Program-made: the position numbers and the translations under genes
In this document: piece by piece, positions 1-11,083 of the stretch
Numbering within the stretch: position 1 is the first letter of the stretch
Layout of the letters: every line of letters starts with the position of its first letter
Notes under the pieces: generated by a model
Database searches by the model: none
What the model was told of the DNA's origin: nothing
The model's input: only the letters and a program-made list of their open reading frames with translations
Assembly (NCBI RefSeq): GCF_001423265.1
Contig: NZ_LMND01000023.1
Coordinates: forward strand, 124,001-188,000
Direction of reading: 5' to 3'
DNA length: 64,000 nt
From: Methylobacterium sp. Leaf108
Lineage (GTDB): Bacteria; Pseudomonadota; Alphaproteobacteria; Rhizobiales; Beijerinckiaceae

Positions 1-1692
1 TGCCGCGACTGGTTCCAGCTCTGCCTCAAGGAAGGGCTGACGGTGTTTCGCGACCAGGAATTCTCGTCCGACATGCGCTCGCGGGCCGTCCACCGCATCG
101 GCGAGGTCAAGACCTTGCGAGCCCGCCAGTTTCCCGAGGACGCCGGGCCGCTCGCCCATCCGGTCCGGCCGCAGGCTTACGCCGAGATCAACAACTTCTA
201 CACGGCCACCGTCTACGAGAAGGGAGCCGAGATCGTGCGGATGCTGCGCACCCTCATCGGCGCGAAGGCCTTTCGCGCGGGCATGGACCGCTACTTCTCC
301 GACAACGACGGCAGGGCGGCCACCGTCGAGGATTTCCTCGATGCCTTCGCGGCCGTGACGGGACGCGAACTGTCGCCTTTCGCGCGCTGGTACGAGCGGC
401 CGGGCACGCCGCGGGTGACGGTGCAGGAGCACTATGACCCGGCAGCACGTAGCTACCGCCTCGCCTTCACCCAGAGCCTGCCGGGTTCGGAGGGCGAGGC
501 CCTGGTGATTCCGATCCGCCTCGGCCTCGTCGGCGCCGACGGCCCCCTGGCCGGACCGCGCTGCGACAGTGTCGTCGACGGGGTTTTCGTCCTGGAGGCG
601 GCGACCGACAGCCTCACCTTCACGGATGTCGCCGAGGCGCCGGTGCCGTCCCTGCTGCGGGGCTTCTCGGCGCCGGTCAAGCTGGTGCCGCCCCTGACCA
701 CGGCGCAGAACCTGACGCTGCTGCGCCACGACGCCGATCCGTTCAATCGCTGGCAGGCCGCACAGGCGATGGCGCTCCACCTCATGGTTGCCGCCAGCCG
801 CGGCGATGCGGCCGAAGCCGATGCGGCGGCCTTCGTGGAGGCCATCGGCGGGTTCCTCGACACGGACGCCCTTGGCGATCCCGCCTTCGCCGCCCTCGTC
901 CTCGGCCTGCCGAGCGAGGGCGACGTCGCCAACGAGATCGGCGCGGTCATCGACCCCGACGCGATCCACGGCGCCCGGCGCGCCCTGCGCGAACGGTTGG
1001 GGCGGCATCTCGCGGGGCGTCTCGTCGCACTGCGCACCACCCTCGCCGACCCGCCCGGCACCGCCTTTAGCGCGGAAGCGGCCGCCGCCGGCCGGCGCGC
1101 GCTTCGCAATGCCGCCCTCGATCTGATCGCGGCGGGAGATCCGGTGCTCGGCGCCGACCTCGCCGGAGAACAGATCCGGCTCGCCACCACGATGACGGAC
1201 CGGTTGGGCGGCCTGTCCACCCTCGCCCTGATCCCGGGTGCGGCGCGCGAGGACGCCCTGGCCGCCTTCGAGGATCGCTACCGGGACGATCCCCTCGTCC
1301 TCGACAAGTGGTTCGCGATCCAGGCGACCATCCCCGAACCGGAGACCCTCGACCGGATCGCGGCGCTGCAGGGCCATCCGGCCTTCGCGACGACCAATCC
1401 CAACCGGGTCCGCGCCCTGATCGGCAGCTTCGGCGTCGCCAACCCGACCCAGTTCAACCGCCCCGACGGCCGCGGCTTCGCCCTCGTCGCGCGCATGGCC
1501 CTGACCGTCGATGCCGCCAATCCGCAACTGGCCGCGCGCCTGCTCACCGCCTTCGGATCGTGGCGGATGCTCGAGCCCGAACGGCGGAGCGTTGCAAAAG
1601 CGACTCTGGCCGATCTCAATTGCATGCAGTCCCTGTCGCGCGACCTCGGCGATATCCTGGCGCGCAGTCTTTCCGGCCATTCAAGTCACTGA
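1..1692 (+). CDS. pepN: Aminopeptidase N, C-terminal part (cut by the window edge)
   Basis: Zn-dependent M1-family aminopeptidase that removes N-terminal residues from cytoplasmic peptides. Only the last 563 residues are present. The open frame runs from base 1 without a start; it begins CRDWFQLCLKEGLTVFRDQEF, which lies just after the HExxH...E zinc centre in the E. coli family member, so the metal-binding motif is outside the window. The segment NNFYTATVYEKGAEIVRM carries the conserved Tyr region that stabilises the transition state in this family. The rest is the beta-sandwich (DUF3458) and the alpha-helical C-terminal arm. The stop is TGA at 1690. A GTG at position 43 is only an internal codon. 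Very likely intact, but its 5' end cannot be checked. Confidence 0.95.
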   Translation, partial: CRDWFQLCLKEGLTVFRDQEFSSDMRSRAVHRIGEVKTLRARQFPEDAGPLAHPVRPQAYAEINNFYTATVYEKGAEIVRMLRTLIGAKAFRAGMDRYFSDNDGRAATVEDFLDAFAAVTGRELSPFARWYERPGTPRVTVQEHYDPAARSYRLAFTQSLPGSEGEALVIPIRLGLVGADGPLAGPRCDSVVDGVFVLEAATDSLTFTDVAEAPVPSLLRGFSAPVKLVPPLTTAQNLTLLRHDADPFNRWQAAQAMALHLMVAASRGDAAEADAAAFVEAIGGFLDTDALGDPAFAALVLGLPSEGDVANEIGAVIDPDAIHGARRALRERLGRHLAGRLVALRTTLADPPGTAFSAEAAAAGRRALRNAALDLIAAGDPVLGADLAGEQIRLATTMTDRLGGLSTLALIPGAAREDALAAFEDRYRDDPLVLDKWFAIQATIPEPETLDRIAALQGHPAFATTNPNRVRALIGSFGVANPTQFNRPDGRGFALVARMALTVDAANPQLAARLLTAFGSWRMLEPERRSVAKATLADLNCMQSLSRDLGDILARSLSGHSSH

Positions 1693-1861
1693 AAACGAAC
1701 GCCAAACGGCGTTGTGACGCATCCGCCGGATATCTGCGATCGAGGAAAACGAACCATTAAAGCCGTGGACAAATCGGCTGTGGAAATGTCTATTTGAAGC
1801 GATTCGAAGCGCGGGCCGACATCGCGCTGGAGACGACCCACCGGGTTTGCGAGGTCTGAGA

Positions 1862-4258
<2,397 letters not shown>

Positions 4259-4478
4259 CGGGCCGCCCGAAAGGCGGCCGGCGAAGAAGGGCGGTGGGTC
4301 ACGCTGCCATCCGCAGCCGCCAGCGAGGCCGGCCTTCGCCCATGCACCGCCCGGGTCGGATTCGGTCGCCTTCCGCCCACACGAGAACGACAATTGCAGG
4401 AGCGGCAACGCAGGCGTCCGCCTGCGCGACCGTCCCTGACAGGGCTGTCGCCCTTCCGCTCCCGAGCCCCGAGTGACG

Positions 4479-5420
4479 ATGAATCGCGCCGTGCCCTCTC
4501 TCGACGACGTGGTCAGGGACATCGCCGACGAGTTGCGCGACCGGTCCGACCGGGGCGAGGTCGCGACCTACATTCCAGAACTCGCGCGCGTTGATCCGCG
4601 CGCCTTCGGGATGGTGGTGATCGATGCCGACGGTTATGTGGCGGCCGGTGGCGACAGCGACACGCCGTTCTCGATCCAGAGCATCTCGAAGGTGTTCACC
4701 CTGACCCTGGCGCTGGGCATGGTGGGGGATCGCCTGTGGCGCCGGGTCGGGCGCGAGCCCTCCGGCAGCCCGTTCAACTCCATCGTCCAGCTGGAGCGGG
4801 AGCGCGGCATTCCGCGCAATCCCTTTATCAATGCCGGCGCCATCGCGGTCACCGACGTGATCCTGTCCGGGCATCAGCCGCGCGAGGCGCTGGGCGAGAT
4901 CCTGCGGTTCATGCAGTTCCTGGCGCAGGACCCGACCATTACCATCGACGAAGCGGTGGCAGCCTCGGAGCTGCGGACCGGTTTCCGCAACATGGCGCTG
5001 GCCTACTACATGAAATCGTTCGGCGTGGTCGACAATCCCGTCGACTTCACCCTGGGCGTCTACTTTCATCATTGCGCCATCGCGATGTCGTGCCGCCAAC
5101 TCGCGATGGCCGGCCGTTTCCTGGCACACTCCGGGCGCAACCCCTCCACGGGGTTCTCCGTGGTCCAGCCGGAGCGGGCACGGCGGATCAACGCTGTGAT
5201 GATGACCTGCGGCCACTACGACGGATCGGGCGAGTTCGCCTACCGGGTCGGCCTCCCCGGCAAGAGCGGGGTCGGCGGCGGCATCCTGGCAGTCGCGCCG
5301 GGCAAGGCCTCGATCGCGGTCTGGTCGCCGGGCCTCGACGCCGCCGGCAATTCCCATCTCGGGCGGATCGCGCTGGAGATGCTGACGAAGCGTCTCGGAT
5401 GGTCGATCTTCGCCGGCTGA
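4479..5420 (+). CDS. glsA: Glutaminase A
   Basis: Hydrolyses L-glutamine to glutamate and ammonia in the cytosol; serine-dependent beta-lactamase-like fold. 313 residues, the normal length for the family. The signature [12 protein letters not shown] contains the catalytic SxxK pair (about S68/K71), followed by the conserved [12 protein letters not shown] segment and the GKSGVGGGI motif near the C-terminus. ATG 4479 was chosen; a GTG two codons upstream (4473) is also in frame. The neighbour across the intergenic gap is glutamine synthetase II on the opposite strand, so enzymes that break down and make glutamine converge here. No regulatory site was recognised in front of it. Confidence 0.95.
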   Translation: MNRAVPSLDDVVRDIADELRDRSDRGEVATYIPELARVDPRAFGMVVIDADGYVAAGGDSDTPFSIQSISKVFTLTLALGMVGDRLWRRVGREPSGSPFNSIVQLERERGIPRNPFINAGAIAVTDVILSGHQPREALGEILRFMQFLAQDPTITIDEAVAASELRTGFRNMALAYYMKSFGVVDNPVDFTLGVYFHHCAIAMSCRQLAMAGRFLAHSGRNPSTGFSVVQPERARRINAVMMTCGHYDGSGEFAYRVGLPGKSGVGGGILAVAPGKASIAVWSPGLDAAGNSHLGRIALEMLTKRLGWSIFAG

Positions 5421-5770
5421 CCCCGGCGCCGCGGCTTGGCGCGTCCCTCGACGCTACCCGCCTGATCGATCGTGTCCTGACGACCGGCAATGCCTCATGC
5501 GCAGCGAAGACGAGCCGATCGACCGGCTACCCGACAGGAACGTGGCAAAATGCCCGATTATGAGGCGTTTCGCCTGGGAAAATGCTCAATCCCAGGGCAG
5601 GTCCTTACCAGGTGGACGCCCTCGAGGCATGTCAAACGGAATGGTCCCGGTGGTTTCGTAACGCGGTAGCCCATCGATCGCGAAGCTCATCGACAGACCG
5701 ACGATGCCACCGCGCCGGTTCGACCCCGACGATCCCGTCGTCCGACGATCCAAGCCCTGGCCATTCAGTA
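5421..5770. other. Intergenic gap between glsA and glnII
   Basis: About 350 bases between two convergent genes, up to the hairpin at 5771. The open frames here have poor composition for coding, with no ribosome site and no recognisable family. I see nothing in it. Confidence 0.5.
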
Positions 5771-5803
5771 AAGGGTGGTCCTGCCGACCGGCAGTCCACC
5801 CTT
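5771..5803 (-). terminator. Hairpin downstream of glnII
   Basis: AAGGGTGG at the left pairs with CCACCCTT at the right (8 bp). A small internal loop and a 5-bp CTGCC/GGCAG inner stem close over GACC. On the minus strand the hairpin is followed by a short TTT. It begins about 70 nt after the glnII stop codon, so it probably ends that transcript. It could also stop read-through from glsA. Confidence 0.55.
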
Positions 5804-5874
5804 AAGTCGTGCGTGGCACGGCCCCGCACCCGGCCCCCGGCGAGCCATATCGCCAGGGGGGATGCTCTTCGCGG

Positions 5875-6921
5875 TCAGGCCGCCGCGGACACCGAGGCCT
5901 CCGCTCCGGTCGGGACCGAGGCGATGGTCTTCAGGATCTGCGAGGCGATCTGGTAGGGGTCCCCCTGGCTGTTGGGCCGGCGGTCTTCCAAGTAGCCCTT
6001 GTACTCGTTGTTGACGAAGCTGTGGGGCACGCGGATCGACGCGCCGCGGTCGGCCACACCGTAGCTGAACTTGTTCCACGGCGCCGTCTCGTGCTTGCCG
6101 GTCAGACGCAGGTGGTTGTCCGGCCCGTACACGGCGATATGGTCGTCGAGGTTCTTGTCGAAGGCCGCCATCAGCGCCTCGAAATAGGCCTTGCCGCCGG
6201 TCTCGCGCAGGTAGGCCGTCGAGAAATTGGCGTGCATGCCCGAGCCGTTCCAATCGGTGTCACCGAGCGGCTTGCAGTGGTACTCGATGTCGATCTCGTA
6301 TTTCTCGCAGAGGCGCTGCAGCAGGTAACGGGCGACCCACATTTCGTCGGCGGCCTTCTTGGAGCCCTTGCCGAAGATCTGGAACTCCCACTGGCCCTTG
6401 GCCACCTCGGCGTTGATGCCCTCGTGGTTGATGCCGGCATCCAGGCAGAGGTCGAGATGTTCCTCGACGATCTTGCGGGCGATCGGGCCAGCCTCCTTGT
6501 AGCCGACGCCGCAATAATAGGGGCCCTGCGGTGCCGGGTAGCCGGACGTCGGGAAGCCGAGCGGACGGCCGTCCTTGTAGAAGAAATACTCCTGCTCGAA
6601 CCCGAACCAAGCACTCTCGTCGTCGAGGATGGTGGCGCGCTTGTTCGAAGGATGCGGGGTCTTGCCGTCCGGCATCATGACTTCGCACATCACGAGCACG
6701 CCGTTCTTGCGGGTGCTGTCGGGGAAATGGCGGACGGGCTTCAGCATGCAGTCCGAACTGCCGCCCTCGGCCTGCATGGTCGAGCTGCCGTCGAAGCCCC
6801 AGAGCGGGAGCTGCTCGAGGGTCGGGAAGCTATCGAAATCTTTGATCTGCGTCTTGCCGCGGAGGTTTGGCACCGGAGTGTATCCATCGAGCCATATATA
6901 CTCCAGTTTATATTTGGTCAT
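5875..6921 (-). CDS. glnII: Glutamine synthetase, type II (GSII, eukaryotic-like)
   Basis: ATP-dependent condensation of glutamate and ammonia to glutamine; cytosolic oligomer. 348 residues, as usual for GSII and much shorter than GSI (GlnA, about 470). Diagnostic stretches are KLEYIWLDGYTPVPNLRGKT, PLWGFDGSSTMQA, the metal-site FGFEQEYFF, GINAEVAKGQWEFQI, and the ATP/glutamate-site NGSGMHANFST. ATG 6921 was chosen because the homologous part begins at MTKYKLEYIW; upstream codons in the same frame do not look like coding sequence. A sigma-54-type promoter lies 83 nt upstream (see 7004-7019), which fits nitrogen control through NtrC as known for glnII in rhizobia. GSII occurs in bacteria that usually also keep GSI. 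Confidence 0.96.
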   Translation of the reverse strand: MTKYKLEYIWLDGYTPVPNLRGKTQIKDFDSFPTLEQLPLWGFDGSSTMQAEGGSSDCMLKPVRHFPDSTRKNGVLVMCEVMMPDGKTPHPSNKRATILDDESAWFGFEQEYFFYKDGRPLGFPTSGYPAPQGPYYCGVGYKEAGPIARKIVEEHLDLCLDAGINHEGINAEVAKGQWEFQIFGKGSKKAADEMWVARYLLQRLCEKYEIDIEYHCKPLGDTDWNGSGMHANFSTAYLRETGGKAYFEALMAAFDKNLDDHIAVYGPDNHLRLTGKHETAPWNKFSYGVADRGASIRVPHSFVNNEYKGYLEDRRPNSQGDPYQIASQILKTIASVPTGAEASVSAAA

Positions 6922-7003
6922 TTCGAATCTCTCGTGCGTTAGCGATGCGAAGCTTGATGCAAACTCTGCGGCGCACGTCACTCCCGACGCCGACACGCGA
7001 CGG

Positions 7004-7019
7004 AGCATTTGTTGTGCCA
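7004..7019 (-). promoter_or_regulatory. Sigma-54 (RpoN) type promoter for glnII
   Basis: Read on the minus strand the site is TGGCAC-AACAA-ATGCT. The invariant GG and GC dinucleotides are exactly 10 nt apart, as required for -24/-12 promoters; only the first T of the TTGCW element is changed. Transcription would start near 6993, leaving a leader of about 70 nt before the glnII ATG. A perfect 13-bp palindrome (TCACCT-G-AGGTGA, 7084-7096) lies about 70 nt further upstream and could be an activator site, although its spacing is not the NtrC consensus. Confidence 0.6.
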
Positions 7020-7306
7020 AACGCCGTCACATTCGCTGCCCTTCTTCGGCTGGGGTCTTTCCCACCGGGCCAGACGCGGTCGCTCACCTGAGGTGACGGC
7101 AACGACCCGGGCCGCATCCTCCCCGAACCGGCAGCCCGATGCGTCCCGGTCGAACCCCGACCCTGCGCATCGACGAGCAGGTTCGAAACCGCAGCTGCAT
7201 GAAATCGCGACGCACCAGTACGCCTCGCCGCGGACAAGGCTGGACAGGACGATCATCACTCCTTATACGCCCGCTTCAGGTCGAGCCGCCGAGCGGTTTC
7301 GCCTCT
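7020..7306. other. Upstream region of glnII and tRNA-Phe
   Basis: Gap of about 290 bases between the glnII promoter and the tRNA gene. It contains the palindrome TCACCTGAGGTGA at 7084-7096. No credible gene was seen. Confidence 0.5.
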
Positions 7307-7382
7307 GCCCAGGTAGCTCAGTTGGTAGAGCATGCGACTGAAAATCGCAGTGTCGGCGGTTCAATTCCGTCCCTGGGCACCA
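7307..7382 (+). tRNA. tRNA-Phe (GAA anticodon)
   Basis: 76-nt cloverleaf. The acceptor stem GCCCAGG pairs with CCTGGGC, followed by discriminator A and an encoded CCA at 7380-7382. The D-arm is GCTCAGTTGGTAGAGC. The anticodon arm GCGACTGAAAATCGC places GAA as anticodon, and the T-arm is GGCGGTTCAATTCCGTC. All invariant positions (T8, G18G19, TTC) are present. Integrase remnants lie directly downstream, which suggests the 3' end once served as an attachment site. Confidence 0.97.
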
Positions 7383-7474
7383 TCGCTCTCCTCAGTATTG
7401 AGCGGCCACGACGAATTACAAAACCGGTGACTGGGACCTCCCGGCTTGTACACGCGGGTGGTACGACTGCGTTG

Positions 7475-7663
7475 ATGACGACGCGTTCCTGGAAGCATCG
7501 CTAGGCTGCCCGCCACGACCTGCGCCTTGCCGTGCCTCTCGACCTGCGCGCGCTCGTGGGCAGGCGCGAGGAAGAGGTCAGCCTCGGCACCCGAGATCGC
7601 ATCGAAGCGAAGCGCCTGCACGCCGTCGCCCTCACGGAGCAGGAGAAACGCCAGGCGGCGTAG
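7475..7663 (+). pseudogene. N-terminal fragment of a tyrosine recombinase (phage/island integrase), broken
   Basis: The frame from ATG 7475 reads MTTRSWKHR, then an amber codon (TAG 7502), then continues as AARHDLRLAVPLDLRALVG and RREEEVSLGTRDRIEAKRLH to TAG 7661. This matches the pattern of integrase N-terminal arms (xVPxDLRxLvGrReixxSLgTrdxxeAkrr). No core-binding or catalytic (R-H-R-Y) domain follows. Both the internal stop and the missing catalytic part show that it is inactive. It begins 93 nt downstream of tRNA-Phe on the same strand, the usual place for an island integrase. The family call rests on motif memory only. Confidence 0.6.
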
Positions 7664-7817
7664 AGGGTCGGACCACGCCGCCGGAGCGATCGTGAGGCTC
7701 ACGAACGCGTTGCCCCTTTCGACGAACGCTGGATCGGTCTCAATCGAGCCGAGCCGGCAGACCTTCCGGCGCTGGGATCAGCTGGTTTCTGGTGACGGTC
7801 AGGGGGCTGGGCTCGGA

Positions 7818-8400
7818 TCACCGGTCCGGCCGCGTCTCCGGCTCGTAGACGACGGGCGAGCGGTATCCGAGCGCCGTGTGCCGGCGCAGCGGATCGTAGA
7901 AGCCTTCGCTGTCGCCGAAGCGGGCCCTCCATGCCTCGGCCTGCGAGCGGCAGCGACGGCGGGCGGGCAACTCGCAATCGAGGGTCGAGACCGGAACGGC
8001 CGCGAAGCGAACACGCTCTCGGCCATGGCGGTATCGTAGGCGTCGCCGACAGGACCCATCGTGGGGCGCCCGCCCGCCTCCTGGCAGCGCCTGCCGAAGG
8101 CCAGTGACGTATGCCGAGGCCCCCGGCCGAGTGATCGAAACCCATCAGGACGCAGGTGATTGGCCATCGCCCAACCGACAATCCGGCGGCTGAAGGCGTC
8201 GGGCACGACGGTGAGGGAGAGGCAAGCCGGCAGCCATGGGAACGTCGGTGACGTCGGCCACCCGGAGCCGGTTCGGGGCGATCGCCACACAATACGGTCG
8301 ACGAGGTCGGAAGCCGGAGGCGTCGCGGCCGGCGCGGACCGGATCGACCCTCTGCGGCCGGGTATGCGGGACCGGCCTCGGGCATCGGACGAACACCTCG
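7818..8400 (-). pseudogene. IS3-family transposase (OrfB) relic with frameshifts
   Basis: Pieces of the DDE integrase core occur in several minus-strand frames: the NRLRVADVTDVP block, then LTVVPDAFSRRIVGWAMANH, then HTSLAFGRRCQEAGG, then VGDAYDTAMAESVFAS (carrying the catalytic Glu), and finally a C-terminal block SEGFYDPLRRHTALGYRSPV ending at a stop at 7818. These are the ordered signatures of IS3-family OrfB, but they need at least two frame changes. The HSDRGSQ block with the second catalytic Asp is replaced by unrelated residues. No terminal inverted repeats were identified. Non-functional remnant. Confidence 0.8.
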
Positions 8401-8709
8401 CTCGAAGGCATGATCGATCGCCATCAAACGGCGGGACAATCCCAATCCCATGGTGTCCGTCGTATCGCCACCCGCTCCGGCCGCTCGGCCGCACACGATA
8501 TCGCCGCCGTCGGCCTCGCCGAGACTGCCAGCGGTGGGTTTGAATCTGGCCGATCATATTGAGCGACGACACCCTGGATCCGTACCACCGCGTGCGGGCG
8601 GATCATCCCGTTGGACAAAGGGGTAGCTTTTCGGAAGGAAGCCTCTCTCGATGCTGTCTCGGGTTCTGATAAAAACAAGGCTTTAAGCAAACGTTAGTCG
8701 TTATGCGTA

Positions 8710-9135
8710 ATGAAGCTGTCCTGCTCTCTTGGTACAGGGGCAGTCGAGCGGGGGCAGGCAGTGCGGGCACTAGCGACAGGCGCTCCCGCGCGTGAACGAC
8801 CTCGCCTGTGGGCTATGGCGACCACCTGCGGGCTGGTGATGGCCTGCGGCCTGATCCCTGCCGCCCTCGCGCTGGCCCCACGACCCGGCGAGCCGGTCGT
8901 GGCGCTCACACTTTTCCCCGATGCTCCGATGCCCCACGCGGTAGCCGCATCGGGTGCGCGTCTCCTGTGGCTGTTGCCCGGCGGCCACGTGGCCGTGCTC
9001 GCCGGCGACACGCCGGATTTGGCGGCCAACCTGCGTCGGTCCGGCACCCTTCTTGTACTCGCCGCCGGTCCGCTCGGCGCTTGCCTGCCGGGCACCCGGC
9101 CAACCCCTATGCTCACAGGCCCTTCCCAGCCATGA
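8710..9135 (+). CDS. Hypothetical small exported protein, coupled to the broken chemoreceptor
   Basis: I do not recognise this gene. The frame encodes up to 141 residues from ATG 8710. A shorter start at ATG 8815 would give 106 residues beginning MATTCGLVMACGLIPAALAL, which looks like a signal peptide or membrane anchor followed by a short hydrophobic-rich domain. No Cys/His motif beyond the leader. Its TGA overlaps the ATG of the following receptor gene as ATGA (9132-9135), so the two were probably translationally coupled. It could be a small partner of the receptor. Coding status is plausible but not certain because the region is next to mobile-element relics. Confidence 0.45.
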   Translation: MKLSCSLGTGAVERGQAVRALATGAPARERPRLWAMATTCGLVMACGLIPAALALAPRPGEPVVALTLFPDAPMPHAVAASGARLLWLLPGGHVAVLAGDTPDLAANLRRSGTLLVLAAGPLGACLPGTRPTPMLTGPSQP

Positions 9136-10619
9136 ACGGCGACAGTCTCAACCGTCTACGCCAAGCCTTCACGCCCATCATGCTCGGCGTCCTCGCCGCT
9201 CTGTGGCTTGTCGTCATGGCCCTCGCTTGGTCCCTCGGCACGGCGATCGTGGCGCCCACGGTCCTGGGCGGCCTCCTCGTCGCCGGATCGGCCGCCTGCG
9301 CGCGGAGCCTCGGCCCGGCATTGGCCACACGCCATCTCACCTCGGCCGCACTCATGGCGATGGTCGGTCTGCTGGTGCTGACGACGGCGGACACGCCCTG
9401 GCAGATCGACACGCACATGGTCTTCTTCGCCGCCCTCGCGATCGTTGCAGGGTGGGGCTGCTGGGCCTCCATCCTCGTCGCTGCGGCGGTCGTGGCCGTC
9501 CATCACCTCGCCTTGAACGTGGCCTACCCGGCGGCGGTGTTCCCGAACGGGGCGGACTATCTGCGGGTGCTGCTCCACGCCGTCGTCGTCATCGCTGAGG
9601 CCGGCGCCCTGGTCCTGGCGGCGCGGCAGCTTTCCCGGGCGCTCGATGCGGCGGACGCCGCGACGTTACAGGCCTCCGAGAGCGCTGCCGCTCAAAGCCG
9701 GTTCGAGCAGGCCGCCCTCCGCGAGCACGCGCTGCAGGCGAGCCAAGGACGTCAGCTCGGCGACCTGGTCGCAGGTTTCCGCGCTACGCTGTCGGACATC
9801 GGACGTCAGGTCGAGCGCGAGACCTCCGGTATGCGCAACACCGCCGTCGCTCTGAGCGACGTCGCCGCACGGTCGAGCGAACAGGCCAGCCAATCCGCAT
9901 CGATCGCCTCGACCACCGCGCAGAACGTGCTCTCCGTCTCGGCCGGGGCCTAGGAGCTAAGCGCCTCCATCTCCGATATCGCCGGACAGACGGACCGGAC
10001 GCGACAGTTCATCGCGCGCATGACAGAGATGGCTCGGACCACCAGCGGCGAGGTGGGTCAACTCGCCGAGGTGGCGGGACAGATCGGCGCGGTGACGGAC
10101 CTGATCAAGTCGGTTGCGGACCAGACCAATCTCCTGGCTCTGAACGCGACCATCGAGGCAGCCCGCGCCGGCGCCGCCGGCAAGGGCTTCGCGGTGGTGG
10201 CGACCGAGGTCAAGGCGCTCGCGGCCCAGACCATGAGGGCGGCCGACGAGATCTTCGGCCAAGTCGGTGCCATCCAGGCGTCGAGTGCTCGCACGGTCTC
10301 CGCCGTCGAGGCGTTCGCGAAGGCCACCCACGAGGTGCATGTGTTGACGAACGCCATTGCCGACTCGGTCGACCAGCAGCAAGCCGCGACGCAGGAAATC
10401 TCCCGCACGGTGGCACAGGTGGCACGGGGCAGTTCCGAAGTGCATGCGGGTGCGGCGAACGTTCAACGCGCCACGCAGGAGACCCGGCACCATGCCGACA
10501 CGGCGCTCGCCGCTTCCGAGACGCTGAAGGCGGTCGCGGCGGATCTCGCGCGCTCGGTCGGAAGTTTCATGACCACGGTGACGGGCGATCTCGACGAACG
10601 CCGCAGCGCCGCGCTCTGA
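9132..10619 (+). pseudogene. Methyl-accepting chemotaxis protein split by an in-frame amber codon
   Basis: One frame of 496 codons with a single TAG at 9951-9953. The first part (273 residues) has a polytopic N-terminus of about six hydrophobic segments, with HHLALNVAYPAAVFPNGADY typical of a soluble-ligand-free membrane sensor, then a helical linker. After the stop the same frame continues ELSASISDI and then the conserved hairpin tip [34 protein letters not shown], ending at TGA 10617. Homologues normally read AEELSAS here, so a GAG to TAG change explains it. Without read-through no CheA/CheW-binding tip is attached to the sensor. An internal ATG (10020) could give a soluble 199-residue signalling fragment. 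Confidence 0.85.
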
Positions 10620-11083
10620 CGCGTGTGCGCTCGGCCTGCGATCGACGACGCGGTTCTGCGTGGGGCGTGCTGGTGTCCGGGCTCCCGGCCCCAACCTGTG
10701 GTCGACGGACTCCTGAAAGATCGGAAGCGCGTCTCCGCACACCGAGTCCACGGGGGGCGAGACCCGAGCCGGCCGTCGTGGGAGTGGGGCCGGTACCCGG
10801 CGCAGGCGAGGGAAAAGGGTGTGCGCCTGCGGCGCCTGGGACTGGTCGCCTCCGGCTGGCGTAGGTTCCTTCGAGACCGCGTCAGGATCGCGCGACCGCC
10901 GACGCCGCTGCGGCTCGCAAGCCGGTCCGCCCACGCTCGGGCGCGTCGCCGGCGACGCCTTGACCCGCCACCGGGTCCGGCATCACCGTTGCCCCGACCG
11001 TTTCGTTGGTGACGTGGCCTGTGCGGCGAGGCGAGGCCGGCCGGGGAATTGACCCCACGACGGTCATCACGCCATCAGGCGTC
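10620..11083. other. Intergenic region before trmD
   Basis: About 460 GC-rich bases between the receptor pseudogene and trmD. Open frames are arginine-rich shadows without a family. No rimM or rpsP, the usual upstream partners of trmD, is found here. Nothing else seen. Confidence 0.5.

Noticed and set aside
5582..5956. Open frame between glsA and glnII
   Set aside because: Runs into the glnII 3' end antisense; no family and no start signals.
7307..7382. A duplicate tRNA-Phe 3' end marking the far att site
   Set aside because: Looked for the T-arm/acceptor sequence further right in the window and did not see a second copy; a computed search would be decisive.
7361..7702. Minus-strand open frame of 113 residues after tRNA-Phe
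   Set aside because: Antisense to the integrase remnant, which has recognisable motifs; the frame also runs into the tRNA 3' end.
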